A stretch of 64,000 nt of DNA from G016756615 sp050958605. Its GTDB lineage: Bacteria > Pseudomonadota > Alphaproteobacteria > Rhizobiales > Rhizobiaceae. Positions 34,837 to 42,796 of this stretch are shown here, piece by piece. The DNA is taken from assembly GCF_050958605.1 (NCBI RefSeq), contig NZ_JBJHDO010000011.1, positions 1-64,000 on the forward strand, in the 5' to 3' direction. The position numbers and the translations under genes were made by a program. Position 1 is the first letter of the stretch, and each line of letters begins with the position of its first letter. The notes under the pieces are model-generated. The model ran no database searches. It was not told the DNA's origin and was given only the letters and a program-made list of their open reading frames with translations.

Positions 34837-37106
34837 GTTCTTTGCTTTCTTTGCACGTCATGAGGCGCGAAGGCTTTCTCCAATCTGTCCAGCGCGAGCC
34901 AGAAGCCTTCTCCGCCATTCTTGTGACCCTGCCAAATCTCAGGAACGAAAGGCACCTTCGGCGCCCGTTCACGCAGACTATTTCCGACATGTTCAAAATC
35001 AATTTCTCCATCCCCGATCTGGAGTCCCTCGTCATGATGCCCGCGCGCATCGACAACATGGAGATGGGCGATATAGGAACCTACGTCTTGCATAAAGTTC
35101 TGCATGGACCAGCCGAAAAAATTGCAGGCCAGCTTGGAATGAGAAACGTCAAAGCAAATGCGGGTGCCGTGAGCCTCGCAGAAGTCCACAATTTCCTTTG
35201 GGTCCATGAATAAGTTGTGGTAGCGCTGCCCGCCGAAATGCCAAGGGAACGGCGGCATCGTCTGTGGAATAATCTCCACGCCTTCGGCCTCCACTTTAGC
35301 GAGGGACGATGCAACCCGGTCATAGTGTTCCTGCCTGCGGTCGACGGGCATAAAATAATCAGACGTAAAGCCGCCCGCATTGATGACGATCAGCGGCTTT
35401 GACGTCTCCGGAAAATAGCGCTTAAGTTCACGTGTGCGGTCAACGACGCGCTGGAGTTCATGAATAGAACGAGAGCGATAGCCTTGATCACGTGAGGACA
35501 AATCCATCACGTGGTCGCCCGAAAACAGTTCGGGGCTATGGACTACAAGCCCTAGCCTGGTTGGCGCGTCGAAGTAATCTGACGGCTCGTGGTCAAGGTC
35601 CCGATAGCTGAAGTGAATTTCCACGAAATTGAGAGGCACATTTTTCGTCAGTGCACTGAAATCGTGATAACGCACGGGAATGCCCCACGGGCGATCAAAA
35701 TGATACTTCCTGGGTGCCACGCTTTCTCCCAGGATGTCACTCTCGAAGAACACCTCACCTGCGCGCAGGTCGCGCCGAGCCGGCGTGCCGATCAAATCTT
35801 TTAGACGGGAGGGCTGCAGGCCTCGCCCTGGGCTTCGCGCATCGATCATTATTTGGTCGAGGGTCTCACCCTTCCGGATATCCCGGGCCGCGACCAACGA
35901 TTTTGCCAATACTTCGCGATTAAGTCGCTCCCCTTGACTTATAGTACGCTCAGAACCGCTGCCGATCGCCTCTTCGACGTTACGTATGGCCCGCACCATA
36001 GAAGCGAACTCGTCCGGCAAGAGACTCACGCGATGGTCATTTCCTTCCATGTTCCGATCAAGGGTGAAGTGTTTCTCGATAATCCGCGCGCCACGCGCGA
36101 CGGCCGCGATGCAAACCTCGTAGCCGCGCTCGTGTCCTGAATAGCCGACGACACCTTGAGATATTTCTTTGAGCCGGTGCATGTACGCGAGATTGATATC
36201 CCGCATCGGCGCTGGATAGGTCGAGTTGCACTGCAAGAGGGCAAAGGAGGCGCCCAGTCTTCTCAACAGGCCGACGCTTTCCTGTATTTCATGCTCCAAT
36301 GACATTCCCGTCGATATGAGCAGAGGCCGACTGGTCCTAGCTGCGGCCTGAAGGAGATCATGGTTTGTCAAATCTGCAGAAGCGATTTTGAACCCTTCAA
36401 GCCCATAGTCGTTGAGAAGGCTCAGACTTTCTAGGTCCCAAGGGGTGCATAGCGGGACCATGCCGCACTGCCTAGTGTAATCCAAGGCTAGGAACATCTC
36501 GTCAGCAGTCAGCTGAAATCTACGCAAGAGATCTAGTGTGTATTCTGCCCCCAGATCCTCGCTACCGACATCTCCACCGTTCACATAGATGCTATTCATG
36601 TCGCGCATCTGGAACTTCGCGCAGTCAGCACCGGCTTCCGCCGCTTCTTCAATCAAACGTTTTGCCAACTCGAGGCTGCCGTTATGATTATTGCCGATCT
36701 CAGCGATTAAAAACGCAGGTTTGTCATCGCCAATTTCCTTGTCTCCGAAGCGCATCGTTTGCTGCTCTCGCCAAGCGATGGCTGAAAGACGCCCCGCCTC
36801 ATCGATGATCGGAATTGACGTAATCTTGGAATTGAAGAGAGCCTCGATATGTTGTGGATTGTCGTCAAGGCGGGCGCGCACGAAGTTTGTGTTTGCGATT
36901 TCCCGGACAGGCTTCTGGAGATCGATTTCATGAACATTGACGACCCACCTGCGGAAGTCCCCATCGGTTACTATACCCTCCAAAGTTCCGGAATCGGACA
37001 AGCAATAAACAAGCCTTCTGGTGTTCTTGTTTATTTTCTGCAGCGCAAACTGGATAGAGTCTTCGTAATAAACAGTATAAGCCGCTATTTGCTTGCTAAT
37101 ATGCAA
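34833..37106 (-). CDS. CBS-NeuB-SAF-TIM-barrel fusion: nonulosonic acid synthase
   Basis: A 757-residue multidomain protein. Residues ~8-115 are a CBS pair (LEGIVTDGDFRRW at 42-54, ITSIPIIDEAGRLSAI at 95-110). Residues ~124-385 are a NeuB-type TIM barrel with FLIAEIGNNHNG, AKFQMRD, FKIASADLTN, ISTGMS, YSGHERG and EKHFTLDRNMEGNDH. Residues ~402-462 are the SAF/antifreeze-like domain (SLVAARDIRKGE). Residues ~475-757 are a xylose-isomerase/endonuclease-IV-like barrel with probable metal ligands in CFDVSHSKL and HLHVVDARGHHDEGL. NeuB condenses phosphoenolpyruvate with an acylamino-mannose-type sugar. The start is TTG 37106, seven bases after AAGGGG. The last domain may be an epimerase or isomerase supplying the substrate; that is inference. 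Confidence 0.85.
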   Translation of the reverse strand: MHISKQIAAYTVYYEDSIQFALQKINKNTRRLVYCLSDSGTLEGIVTDGDFRRWVVNVHEIDLQKPVREIANTNFVRARLDDNPQHIEALFNSKITSIPIIDEAGRLSAIAWREQQTMRFGDKEIGDDKPAFLIAEIGNNHNGSLELAKRLIEEAAEAGADCAKFQMRDMNSIYVNGGDVGSEDLGAEYTLDLLRRFQLTADEMFLALDYTRQCGMVPLCTPWDLESLSLLNDYGLEGFKIASADLTNHDLLQAAARTSRPLLISTGMSLEHEIQESVGLLRRLGASFALLQCNSTYPAPMRDINLAYMHRLKEISQGVVGYSGHERGYEVCIAAVARGARIIEKHFTLDRNMEGNDHRVSLLPDEFASMVRAIRNVEEAIGSGSERTISQGERLNREVLAKSLVAARDIRKGETLDQIMIDARSPGRGLQPSRLKDLIGTPARRDLRAGEVFFESDILGESVAPRKYHFDRPWGIPVRYHDFSALTKNVPLNFVEIHFSYRDLDHEPSDYFDAPTRLGLVVHSPELFSGDHVMDLSSRDQGYRSRSIHELQRVVDRTRELKRYFPETSKPLIVINAGGFTSDYFMPVDRRQEHYDRVASSLAKVEAEGVEIIPQTMPPFPWHFGGQRYHNLFMDPKEIVDFCEAHGTRICFDVSHSKLACNFFGWSMQNFMQDVGSYIAHLHVVDARGHHDEGLQIGDGEIDFEHVGNSLRERAPKVPFVPEIWQGHKNGGEGFWLALDRLEKAFAPHDVQRKQRT

Positions 37107-37190
37107 TGCGATTCCCCTTTAGAATACGTCGTCTCTTCGCTCGCGGCCGACGCGGCGAGTGGAAATTCGACAACAAGTGTCTAGCCGCTA

Positions 37191-37317
37191 TCGTTCGAGC
37201 GTCGTCGCCCGTTCCCGGAGCACCTACCGCGCGAGCGCGTCGTGATCGCCGCTCCCGAGATCTGCGCTTGCTGCGGCTCGACCAGGCTGTCGAAGCTGGG
37301 TGAGGACATCACCGAAC
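37191..37317 (+). mobile_element. IS66-family transposase (TnpC) internal fragment
   Basis: The plus strand reads SFERRRPFPEHLPRERVVIA and on to APEICACCGSTRLSKLGEDITE. This is the zinc-finger segment (CxxC) of the large IS66 transposase, normally in the middle of a ~500-residue protein. Nothing of the rest of the IS is present. It stands exactly at the broken 3' end of the neuB pseudogene, so it marks an old insertion or deletion junction. Confidence 0.78.
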
Positions 37318-37923
37318 GCGCGAAACGATAGACTGCATCCTCCGGTCCGGTCCGCTGCTTCGGATTGTGCAGGGCGCGATGGATCTCGCGCGAGCGATCG
37401 ACCAGGAAACGCGGATGAGCGGCAGATGATCGGCTTCGCCCGATCCGATCTTGAACGCAGGCACGTCGATGCTGTTCAGGAAATCCGCCGCCTTCCGCGA
37501 AAACGGCGTGGAGATGTAGATCAGGCCGAGCTTCTCGGCGAAGGCCTTCAGCTCGATCTCATCCTGCTGCGTCAACGCGCAGCGCTGCATGACTTCATAG
37601 ATGGAGATGTCTGCGTTGGGCGGGAACACGGACTTCGCTTCATCCGTCATCTCGTCTTCGACGAAATGCGTCTGGTGCTTGATGCATTCCGCCCCGGCCT
37701 GCGCCGCCAGGCGAACCATGTCTTTCGCAACCTCGAGATCGCCACCGTGGTTGATCCCTATTTCCGCGATCACCAGCGGTGGGTATTCCGGACCGATTTC
37801 ACGATGAGCGATCTTCATCCTCGGATTTCCGTTGGAGCCGCCGACTGTGACGAGGTCCCCCATGGGCTGGTGCCTTGCGGGCACGCTTCGCATCCCGTCG
37901 CCCTCAGTTGGCAGAGTGTTCAT
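37318..37923 (-). pseudogene. Truncated, internally deleted neuB
   Basis: The minus strand from 37923 codes for PPLVIAEIGINHGGDLEVAK, KHQTHFVEDEMTDEA, YISTPFSRKAADFLNS and FKIGSGEADHLPLI, the N-terminal ~150 residues of a sialic-acid-type synthase. Immediately after, in a different frame, comes VDRSREIHRALHNPKQRTGP, then EDAVYRFARS, which fits the end of the barrel and the entry to the SAF domain. About 100 codons are missing between them, and the gene stops at the IS66 scrap. It overlaps the 3' end of the TPR gene by 20 bases. It is a second, stand-alone neuB paralogue of the fusion gene, now dead. Confidence 0.75.
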
Positions 37924-39853
37924 AAACGAGGTCCAGGCTCACGGCCTTGGACGATGCCGGCCGACCAGAATGCTCCGAGCGCCGGCGTGGCCGGGCTGTT
38001 GGAGCGCTTCTTGCCCAGTCGACGATCGAAGGCCACTCGTTCACGATTTTCTTTATGACCTCGTCGCCGCGGTTCGCCTTCATCGGGAATGGCTTCGCGG
38101 CCGGGAACCAGGGAACATGATCGGTCCCGAGATAAACTTCCGAATCGTGGCGGGTCATGTAGACGGTGGGAACGCCGAGACCGCCGGTCATATCCGCGAC
38201 GGCACTGCCGATCGTGACTACAAGATCGCAGGCCCCGAGCAAGGCGCTGGCGCTGACGAGATCATCCTTCTGGTCGACATTCGTGTAGTGATGGAGAGGC
38301 ATGCCGAGATTGCGGATCGTTTCGACCTCATCCGCAGTGGCGTCATACTGGACGTTGAGCCATTTCACGTTCGGCAGGTGCTTCAACGGCTCCAACTGCT
38401 CTGCATCGAAGAAGTACCGGTTTCGCGAGGCGGCGCGGTTCGACGACCGCCAGCAGACACCGACCAGTATTTCGTCTGGGCCTAGATCGAACTGCTCGCG
38501 AACACGGTTTTCCGCTTCGGGGAAGCGAGCGAGCCAAGGCGCCTGCCTTTCGTGAAAGGCGGCGATGTCCGGTCGAAACATCCTGCCCAGCGAGCCGACC
38601 GGGATCTGATAGTCGAATTCGGCATAGGCTTCTTCGCCACGACACTCGAGAGGGCCCTCGCGTCGAATTTTCGCCCAGGGAAAGGAGTGCTCGAACAGCG
38701 GCGCCAGTTTCGGCGAACATTCGAAGGTCACCGATCCGCCAAGATCCTTCAGTTCCGGAAGCAGCGAGGCAAACCGCACCTCGTCGCCGATACCCTGTTC
38801 GCGCCATACCAACAGCTTCTTGCCGTCAAGCGGCTCGCCTTCCCATCGCGGCGCGCTGAAGCAGCGGCGACTGGTGGTGAATTCGCGCCATTGCCAGCGC
38901 GCCTCGTAATTGACGAAGCCTTCGCTCAGCTCACTTTTTCTGAACTGGAGCCTCGCCAGGTTGTAGCGCCCCCCGACGTGATCGGGGTGCCGCCGCAGCA
39001 GATCCTCGTGAACGGAGATCGCGTCATCCAGCCGCCCGACAGCGGCGTAGAACAAGCCGAGTTGGGTTTGAAGCTGGGTTTTGTGCACTGTTTCCTTGGC
39101 CATCCAGCCCTCGAGGACGGCGATGCCTTCCTCATGCCGGTTTTCTATCTCCAGGCAGTGCACCCAGATATTGTCCAGCTCCGCCCTCTCGTCCTGGCTG
39201 AAACTCTCGAGATCGGCGCTTTCCCGATGTTTCCTGACGTAAGCAATATCCTGAAGACGCGCCGCCACATGCAACCGCTTCAGCTGAAGCTTGGGCGTGA
39301 TGTCGGCCTGCTTCTCGAGCAGCCTTTCTGCGAATTCCTCGGCGCGCTGGTACAAGCGCAGTTCTATCAGAATGTCGACAAGGTTCAGGAGCGGATCGAT
39401 CTGGCCGGGATCGATATGATGCGCGCAGGTGAATGCGAGATTGGCTGCCTCATAGCGTTCTGCCCGCTTCAGCGCTATTCCGAGGTTCAGCCAGCCGCCA
39501 TAATATCTTTGATCGATGTTCGTCGCTCGCTTGAACAGCTCGATGGCTGTTTCAACGTCGTTCATCTGCAGGAATATGGCGCCCATGGAGTTCAGGATGC
39601 CCACGTCGTGAGGCTTCTGCTCATGAGCGGCATGTATCGCGACCAGCGCAGCGGGCAGGTCGTCGCAGCCACGCAGGACCAATCCGTAAAGGTGCAGAAA
39701 ATCCGGGTTGTCGAAACCCTGACTGATCAGCCGCTCGCAGAGAATCCTGCTTTCGCGGAATCTTCCGAGGTTCTGCAGGGCGTAAATCTGCTTCAGCACT
39801 TTCTTGGGAGGCGCATTCTTCCCGATTTGCTTGAGAGCAGATTTCGTCGACAT
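37904..39853 (-). CDS. TPR protein with glycosyltransferase-9-like C-terminal domain
   Basis: A 649-residue protein. The first ~320 residues are a superhelix of tetratricopeptide-type repeats (for example AIELFKRATNIDQRYYGGWL and DAISVHEDLLRRHPDHVGGR). From about 345 a GT-B-like domain follows: LLVWREQGIGDEVRFASLLP, FECSPKLAPLFEHSFPWA, ILVGVCWRSSNRAASRNRYF and CDLVVTIGSAVADMTGGLGVPTVYM. The layout matches TPR glycosyltransferase-like proteins found with flagellin or S-layer glycosylation and nonulosonate genes. ATG 39853 follows AAGGA at a spacing of seven. It may transfer the nonulosonic acid to protein or glycan; no flagellar gene is in view. Confidence 0.78.
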   Translation of the reverse strand: MSTKSALKQIGKNAPPKKVLKQIYALQNLGRFRESRILCERLISQGFDNPDFLHLYGLVLRGCDDLPAALVAIHAAHEQKPHDVGILNSMGAIFLQMNDVETAIELFKRATNIDQRYYGGWLNLGIALKRAERYEAANLAFTCAHHIDPGQIDPLLNLVDILIELRLYQRAEEFAERLLEKQADITPKLQLKRLHVAARLQDIAYVRKHRESADLESFSQDERAELDNIWVHCLEIENRHEEGIAVLEGWMAKETVHKTQLQTQLGLFYAAVGRLDDAISVHEDLLRRHPDHVGGRYNLARLQFRKSELSEGFVNYEARWQWREFTTSRRCFSAPRWEGEPLDGKKLLVWREQGIGDEVRFASLLPELKDLGGSVTFECSPKLAPLFEHSFPWAKIRREGPLECRGEEAYAEFDYQIPVGSLGRMFRPDIAAFHERQAPWLARFPEAENRVREQFDLGPDEILVGVCWRSSNRAASRNRYFFDAEQLEPLKHLPNVKWLNVQYDATADEVETIRNLGMPLHHYTNVDQKDDLVSASALLGACDLVVTIGSAVADMTGGLGVPTVYMTRHDSEVYLGTDHVPWFPAAKPFPMKANRGDEVIKKIVNEWPSIVDWARSAPTARPRRRSEHSGRPASSKAVSLDLVYEHSAN

Positions 39854-40343
39854 TTCTGGTCCTTCAAAACTGCGGGCACGCAGCAGGCAGCCGCGCTCCG
39901 CACTTCGACCGATGATCCAAACCGGCAGATCACACCGCTCAGCTGCTGGTCATGCGTATCGGGCCTAGCTTGTGCGTGGCTTGTCCATCAGATGATGGAT
40001 AACGGCCTTCTGGATGGAAGCCGCATTCGGGACTCCGACGCATGACGCCGGGCAGTCTACCCTGTGTCCTCACGGCATTTGGCGACGCCAGGTTGTTCTA
40101 CCTGGTTGGAAGCTGCCGTGTGCCACGCCCCCGGCGGATAGCCTGCCGCCTTCGTGCGGGGAGACGGGCTAAACCATCCTTTTGATCCTCAAATGTTCCT
40201 ACGACTTATGGGCGACAAGCTCACCCGTTTGATTTATATGTTCCGGCAATGTTCTTGATTTGCCCCGCATTCCATGCTTTTTTCTAATGGAAGGTCCTTT
40301 GCGGCCTGATCTTTCTTGGGCGCGGCCGAAGCGGGAGGGGAGC
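39854..40343. other. Gene-free right margin of the glycan island
   Basis: 490 bases with no supported gene between the TPR gene and comM. A short stretch around 40149-40172 (GCCTGCCGCCTTCGTGCGGG) recalls the core of the intergenic repeats at 11-122 and 10145-10250. The last 20 bases hold the comM ribosome-binding site (GGGAGGGGAGC). Confidence 0.45.
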
Positions 40344-41000
40344 ATGGTTTCGCGGGTGCGCACTGTCGCGTTCCAAGGCATCGAAGCAGTGCCGGTCGAC
40401 GTCCAGGTCATGGTCGCGCCGGGCAAGATGAACATCCATATCGTCGGCCTTCCCGACAAGGCCGTGGCGGAGAGCCGGGAACGCGTGCAGGCGGCGCTGC
40501 ATGCTTCGGGCCTGTCGATGCCCCCCAAGAAAGTCACGGTGAACCTCGCGCCCGCCGACCTCCCGAAGGAAGGCAGCCACTACGATCTCCCCATTGCGCT
40601 CGGCCTGATGGCGGCGCTCGGCGCGGTCCAGGGCGACGCTCTTGCCGATTATGTCGTGCTCGGCGAGCTGTCCCTCGACGGCACGATCGCACCGGTCAAT
40701 GGCGCGCTCCCTGCCGCGATCGGAGCCAATGCGATGGGCAAGGGGCTGATCTGTCCTTCAGGCTCGGGGCCGGAGGCAGCCTGGGCCGGAAGCGACATCG
40801 ACATATTGGCGCCGCGCAGCCTGATCGCCATCGCCAATCATTTTCGCGGCACCCAGGTCCTTTCCCGTCCCGAGGCGGCAATCCAGCCGAGGTCCGGCGA
40901 CTTGCCCGATCTCGCCGACATCAAGGGCCAGGAAAGCGCCAAGCGGGCGCTCGAAGTGGCGGCCGCAGGCGGGCATAATCTCCTCATGTCAATTGCATAG
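40344..41000 (+). pseudogene. comM: comM (YifB) 5' half, interrupted by an integrative element
   Basis: From ATG 40344, preceded by GGGAGGGG, the frame gives the N-terminal Lon-substrate-like domain of ComM: VSRVRTVAFQGIEAVPVDVQ, IVGLPDKAVAESRERVQAAL, VNLAPADLPKEGSHYDLPIA. It then enters the AAA/Mg-chelatase domain (LADIKGQESAKRALEVAAAG, GGHNLLM). At 40989 the sequence leaves the family and stops four codons later. The missing rest starts at 48224. ComM is a hexameric helicase that promotes branch migration during natural transformation. The fragment lacks Walker A and cannot be active alone. Confidence 0.95.
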
Positions 41001-41375
41001 GACCCTACCACGAACGCCGTTGAGAGTGCTTCGCGGTATTTGGGAGCGTGGCAGGCCGAGGGTACCCCACCGGGGGGTATAAGGACTCAGGTGTATGGGG
41101 AAATGGCTTCACAGAGTTTTTGGAATTTTAGTCGCGACTGGTGCGTCTTCGCCCACGGGGTGCCGTCTTATCCTCCCTATTAGGATAACGGGCTGGTGTC
41201 CAAAACCAGTTCGCTGATCGGGGTCCAAACCTGATCAATCCCCCCTTCTAACAGGGCGCGTCAGTCACGTACTCGGAACGGCAGTGCGTCAACTCGACCT
41301 ACCCCTACCAAGGGCGGGCGTTTTGGTTGACATCGGGGCCTAAGTGCCCCGACGTCGGCTGTAGGTCCGATTAGA
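41001..41375. other. Left-end noncoding region of the element
   Basis: 375 bases without a gene. It contains three adjacent stem-loops at 41163-41237 (described separately). A further inverted repeat CGGGGC/GCCCCG at 41334-41352 lies just past the stop of the Cas2-like gene, where it could act as a terminator. Confidence 0.5.
41163..41237. ncRNA. Three consecutive stem-loops, two with the same loop GTCCAAA
   Basis: Stem 1 pairs CCG..TTATCCT (41163-41174) with AGGATAACGG (41182-41191). Stem 2 is CTGGT-GTCCAAA-ACCAG (41193-41209). Stem 3 is TGATCGGG-GTCCAAA-CCTGATCA (41215-41237). The second resembles an anticodon arm with CCA, but there is no acceptor stem or normal D and T arms, so a tRNA is not supported. 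A structured RNA, or protein-binding sites near the left end of the element, are the main possibilities. Confidence 0.4.
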
Positions 41376-41678
41376 TCAGGCGGGCAGGGGAACGTAGATC
41401 GGGCCCCGGACAAAAACTTGCTGCAGGGCGACAAGATCGCCAACCGGAAGGTTGCTCACATAGGCGTTCCGCGCGTCGATCACGGCGAGCTTGTCGCTGT
41501 CATCCATAGCTAGGCGAACGAAATCATGCGCTGCCTTCATATCCATGTCGGTCTGGACATAGTAGAAGGAGTCCTGGAGCTTGTACCAGCGCCCGAGATG
41601 CATGATTTGCGTCTGGACGGCGTGGTAATTCTGTCCCGGGTGGATCAAATCATAGGCGAGGAAGAGGTTCGTTGGCAT
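41376..41678 (-). CDS. Cas2/SinR-like small protein
   Basis: A 100-residue protein with the ferredoxin-like pattern of the Cas2/VapD/SinR group. A first strand with conserved Asp (NLFLAYDLIHPGQNY) is followed by a helix, then IMHLGRWYKLQDSFYYVQTD, then a second helix and a strand DKLAVIDARNAYV. Cas2 proteins are adaptor nucleases of CRISPR arrays and VapD proteins are ribonuclease toxins; SinR-like proteins occur alone. No cas1 or CRISPR array is present, so a CRISPR role is unlikely. It is the leftmost gene of the element. Homology is judged from pattern only. Confidence 0.55.
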   Translation of the reverse strand: MPTNLFLAYDLIHPGQNYHAVQTQIMHLGRWYKLQDSFYYVQTDMDMKAAHDFVRLAMDDSDKLAVIDARNAYVSNLPVGDLVALQQVFVRGPIYVPLPA

Positions 41679-41793
41679 TAAAGGGTCTTTCTTAGATGGA
41701 CCCTTGGACGACTTGACAGACAACCTTGAAGCGACGCATGGTCGCCTTGTCATCTCGATTGCGCCACCCGCCCAAGGGTAGTTGCAGTTGTTC

Positions 41794-41882
41794 GACACGA
41801 GCCGGGGGGTCCATCCCCGGCTTTGTCGTGTCCAGAATCGGACCATTCCGATTCTAGGGAAATCTGAGCGGTTCGCCTCAGA
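41794..41882. other. Hairpin chain between two small genes of the element
   Basis: Three stems follow one another: GACACGA...TCGTGTC with inner CCGGGG/CCCCGG (41794-41832), AGAATCGG-ACCATT-CCGATTCT (41834-41855, perfect), and TCTGAG/CTCAGA (41863-41882). They fill most of the 293 bases between the Cas2-like gene and the small membrane-protein gene. One may terminate the latter. A CTCGAATCCC T-arm-like string follows but no tRNA can be built. Confidence 0.45.
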
Positions 41883-41971
41883 CGAGTCAACGGCTCGAAT
41901 CCCGCGGCAGACATTGTCCGATCACGTTTTGTTCATCATAAAGCTAGCAAAGCGGGGCGATTTGACCCTTT

Positions 41972-42205
41972 CTAGTCCCTTTGCTCACCTACGAATCTGA
42001 GGGAGGGGCCTGCCGCACCTTCAGGATTCTCCCAAGGATCAACAGCAGCACGCCAACCGCCAATCCCCAAATAGAAGTTCTGGCTGTCTTCAAAGCTACT
42101 CGGCTTCCACCTTGCCTGGAGTATAGCAACGACCATTGCCGATGTGATGATCAACCCGAACAGGTTGACGAAGTCGGGAAGGTCCGTAAGAAATTTCCGT
42201 TTCAT
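41972..42205 (-). CDS. Small single-pass membrane protein, unknown function
   Basis: A 77-residue frame starting MKRKFLTDLPDF, with GGAGGGG directly ahead of ATG 42205, a strong ribosome-binding site. Residues ~14-30 (LFGLIITSAMVVAIL) form one probable membrane helix, positively charged on the N-terminal side. The rest is a short polar tail with several Trp. I do not recognise the family. Small membrane proteins of this kind are common cargo on phages and integrative elements. Confidence 0.5.
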   Translation of the reverse strand: MKRKFLTDLPDFVNLFGLIITSAMVVAILQARWKPSSFEDSQNFYLGIGGWRAAVDPWENPEGAAGPSLRFVGEQRD

Positions 42206-42425
42206 TTTCCCCTCCACCCGTTTGTAGCCCGTCGCCACCATAACGTTAGTTTGGTTCGTGAAGCAACTTCCGTCACAACACACGGACGTCCAAGAAGTAT
42301 TCGGGAAAATCTCTACGATAGTGAGGTGCCTGCACTAACCGCGTCTCTGCGGTAGTCGGGCTTTTTATTCCACTTGATCTGTGAATATTGGGCGTCGGCA
42401 ATGTCGCCACTCAGGAGCAAGACAG

Positions 42426-42644
42426 ATGACCGACTACGCTATCACCTATCTCAACGATGCCATGGAGACGGTGGAAACCCGCGAGGTCACCGCGGGGGAC
42501 CACTGGGAAGCCTGCGAGCTTGGCCACGCGGGTTATCCCGAAGGCGCTACGGACTTTCAGGTTACCGAGAAACAACAGGCTCCCTTGTCGGATATCGATT
42601 GGCTAATCGAGAACGGGCTTGTCGAGGCGGTGGAGGCTAAGTGA
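42426..42644 (+). CDS. Small acidic protein, unknown function
   Basis: A 72-residue frame (MTDYAITYLNDAMETVETRE...) with GGAGC eleven bases ahead of the ATG. It is rich in Asp and Glu, with no membrane segment or recognisable motif; a beta-alpha pattern with WEACELGHAGYPEGATDFQV is visible. It is the only clearly supported rightward gene in the element, so it may be under separate control. It ends near a GC-rich stem at about 42668-42692. Confidence 0.5.
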   Translation: MTDYAITYLNDAMETVETREVTAGDHWEACELGHAGYPEGATDFQVTEKQQAPLSDIDWLIENGLVEAVEAK

Positions 42645-42656
42645 CGGAGGGAAAAA

Positions 42657-42777
42657 TGAGGCCCCCCGAGGTTTTCCCCGGGAGGTCTCTTGGCGACGTG
42701 CCCCGGACAAGGGCACGGGTGCGTTGCAAGGTAGGAGTGACAGGCACAGTCACCATCAGGAACCCAGTCGCTCCTAC
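42657..42777. terminator. Two hairpins between convergent genes of the element
   Basis: AGGCCCCCCGAGG pairs, with G-T wobbles, with CCCCGGGAGGTCT around TTTT just after the stop at 42644. GTAGGAGTGAC (42731-42741) pairs with GTCGCTCCTAC (42767-42777) with one wobble, 20 bases before the end of the leftward gene at 42797. Their position between convergent stops suggests a bidirectional terminator. Confidence 0.5.
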
Positions 42778-42796
42778 ATGCTGTCGCGGAACAACG

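Noticed and set aside
41163..41245. tRNA-Trp-like gene (anticodon arm with CCA)
   Set aside because: The stem CTGGT-GTCCAAA-ACCAG looks like an anticodon arm, but the upstream hairpin is too long for a D arm, the T loop lacks the TTC motif and no seven-base acceptor stem can be formed.
41376..41678. CRISPR-Cas system around the Cas2-like gene
   Set aside because: No repeat-spacer array, cas1 or effector gene is present anywhere in the window; the protein is only a Cas2-fold relative.
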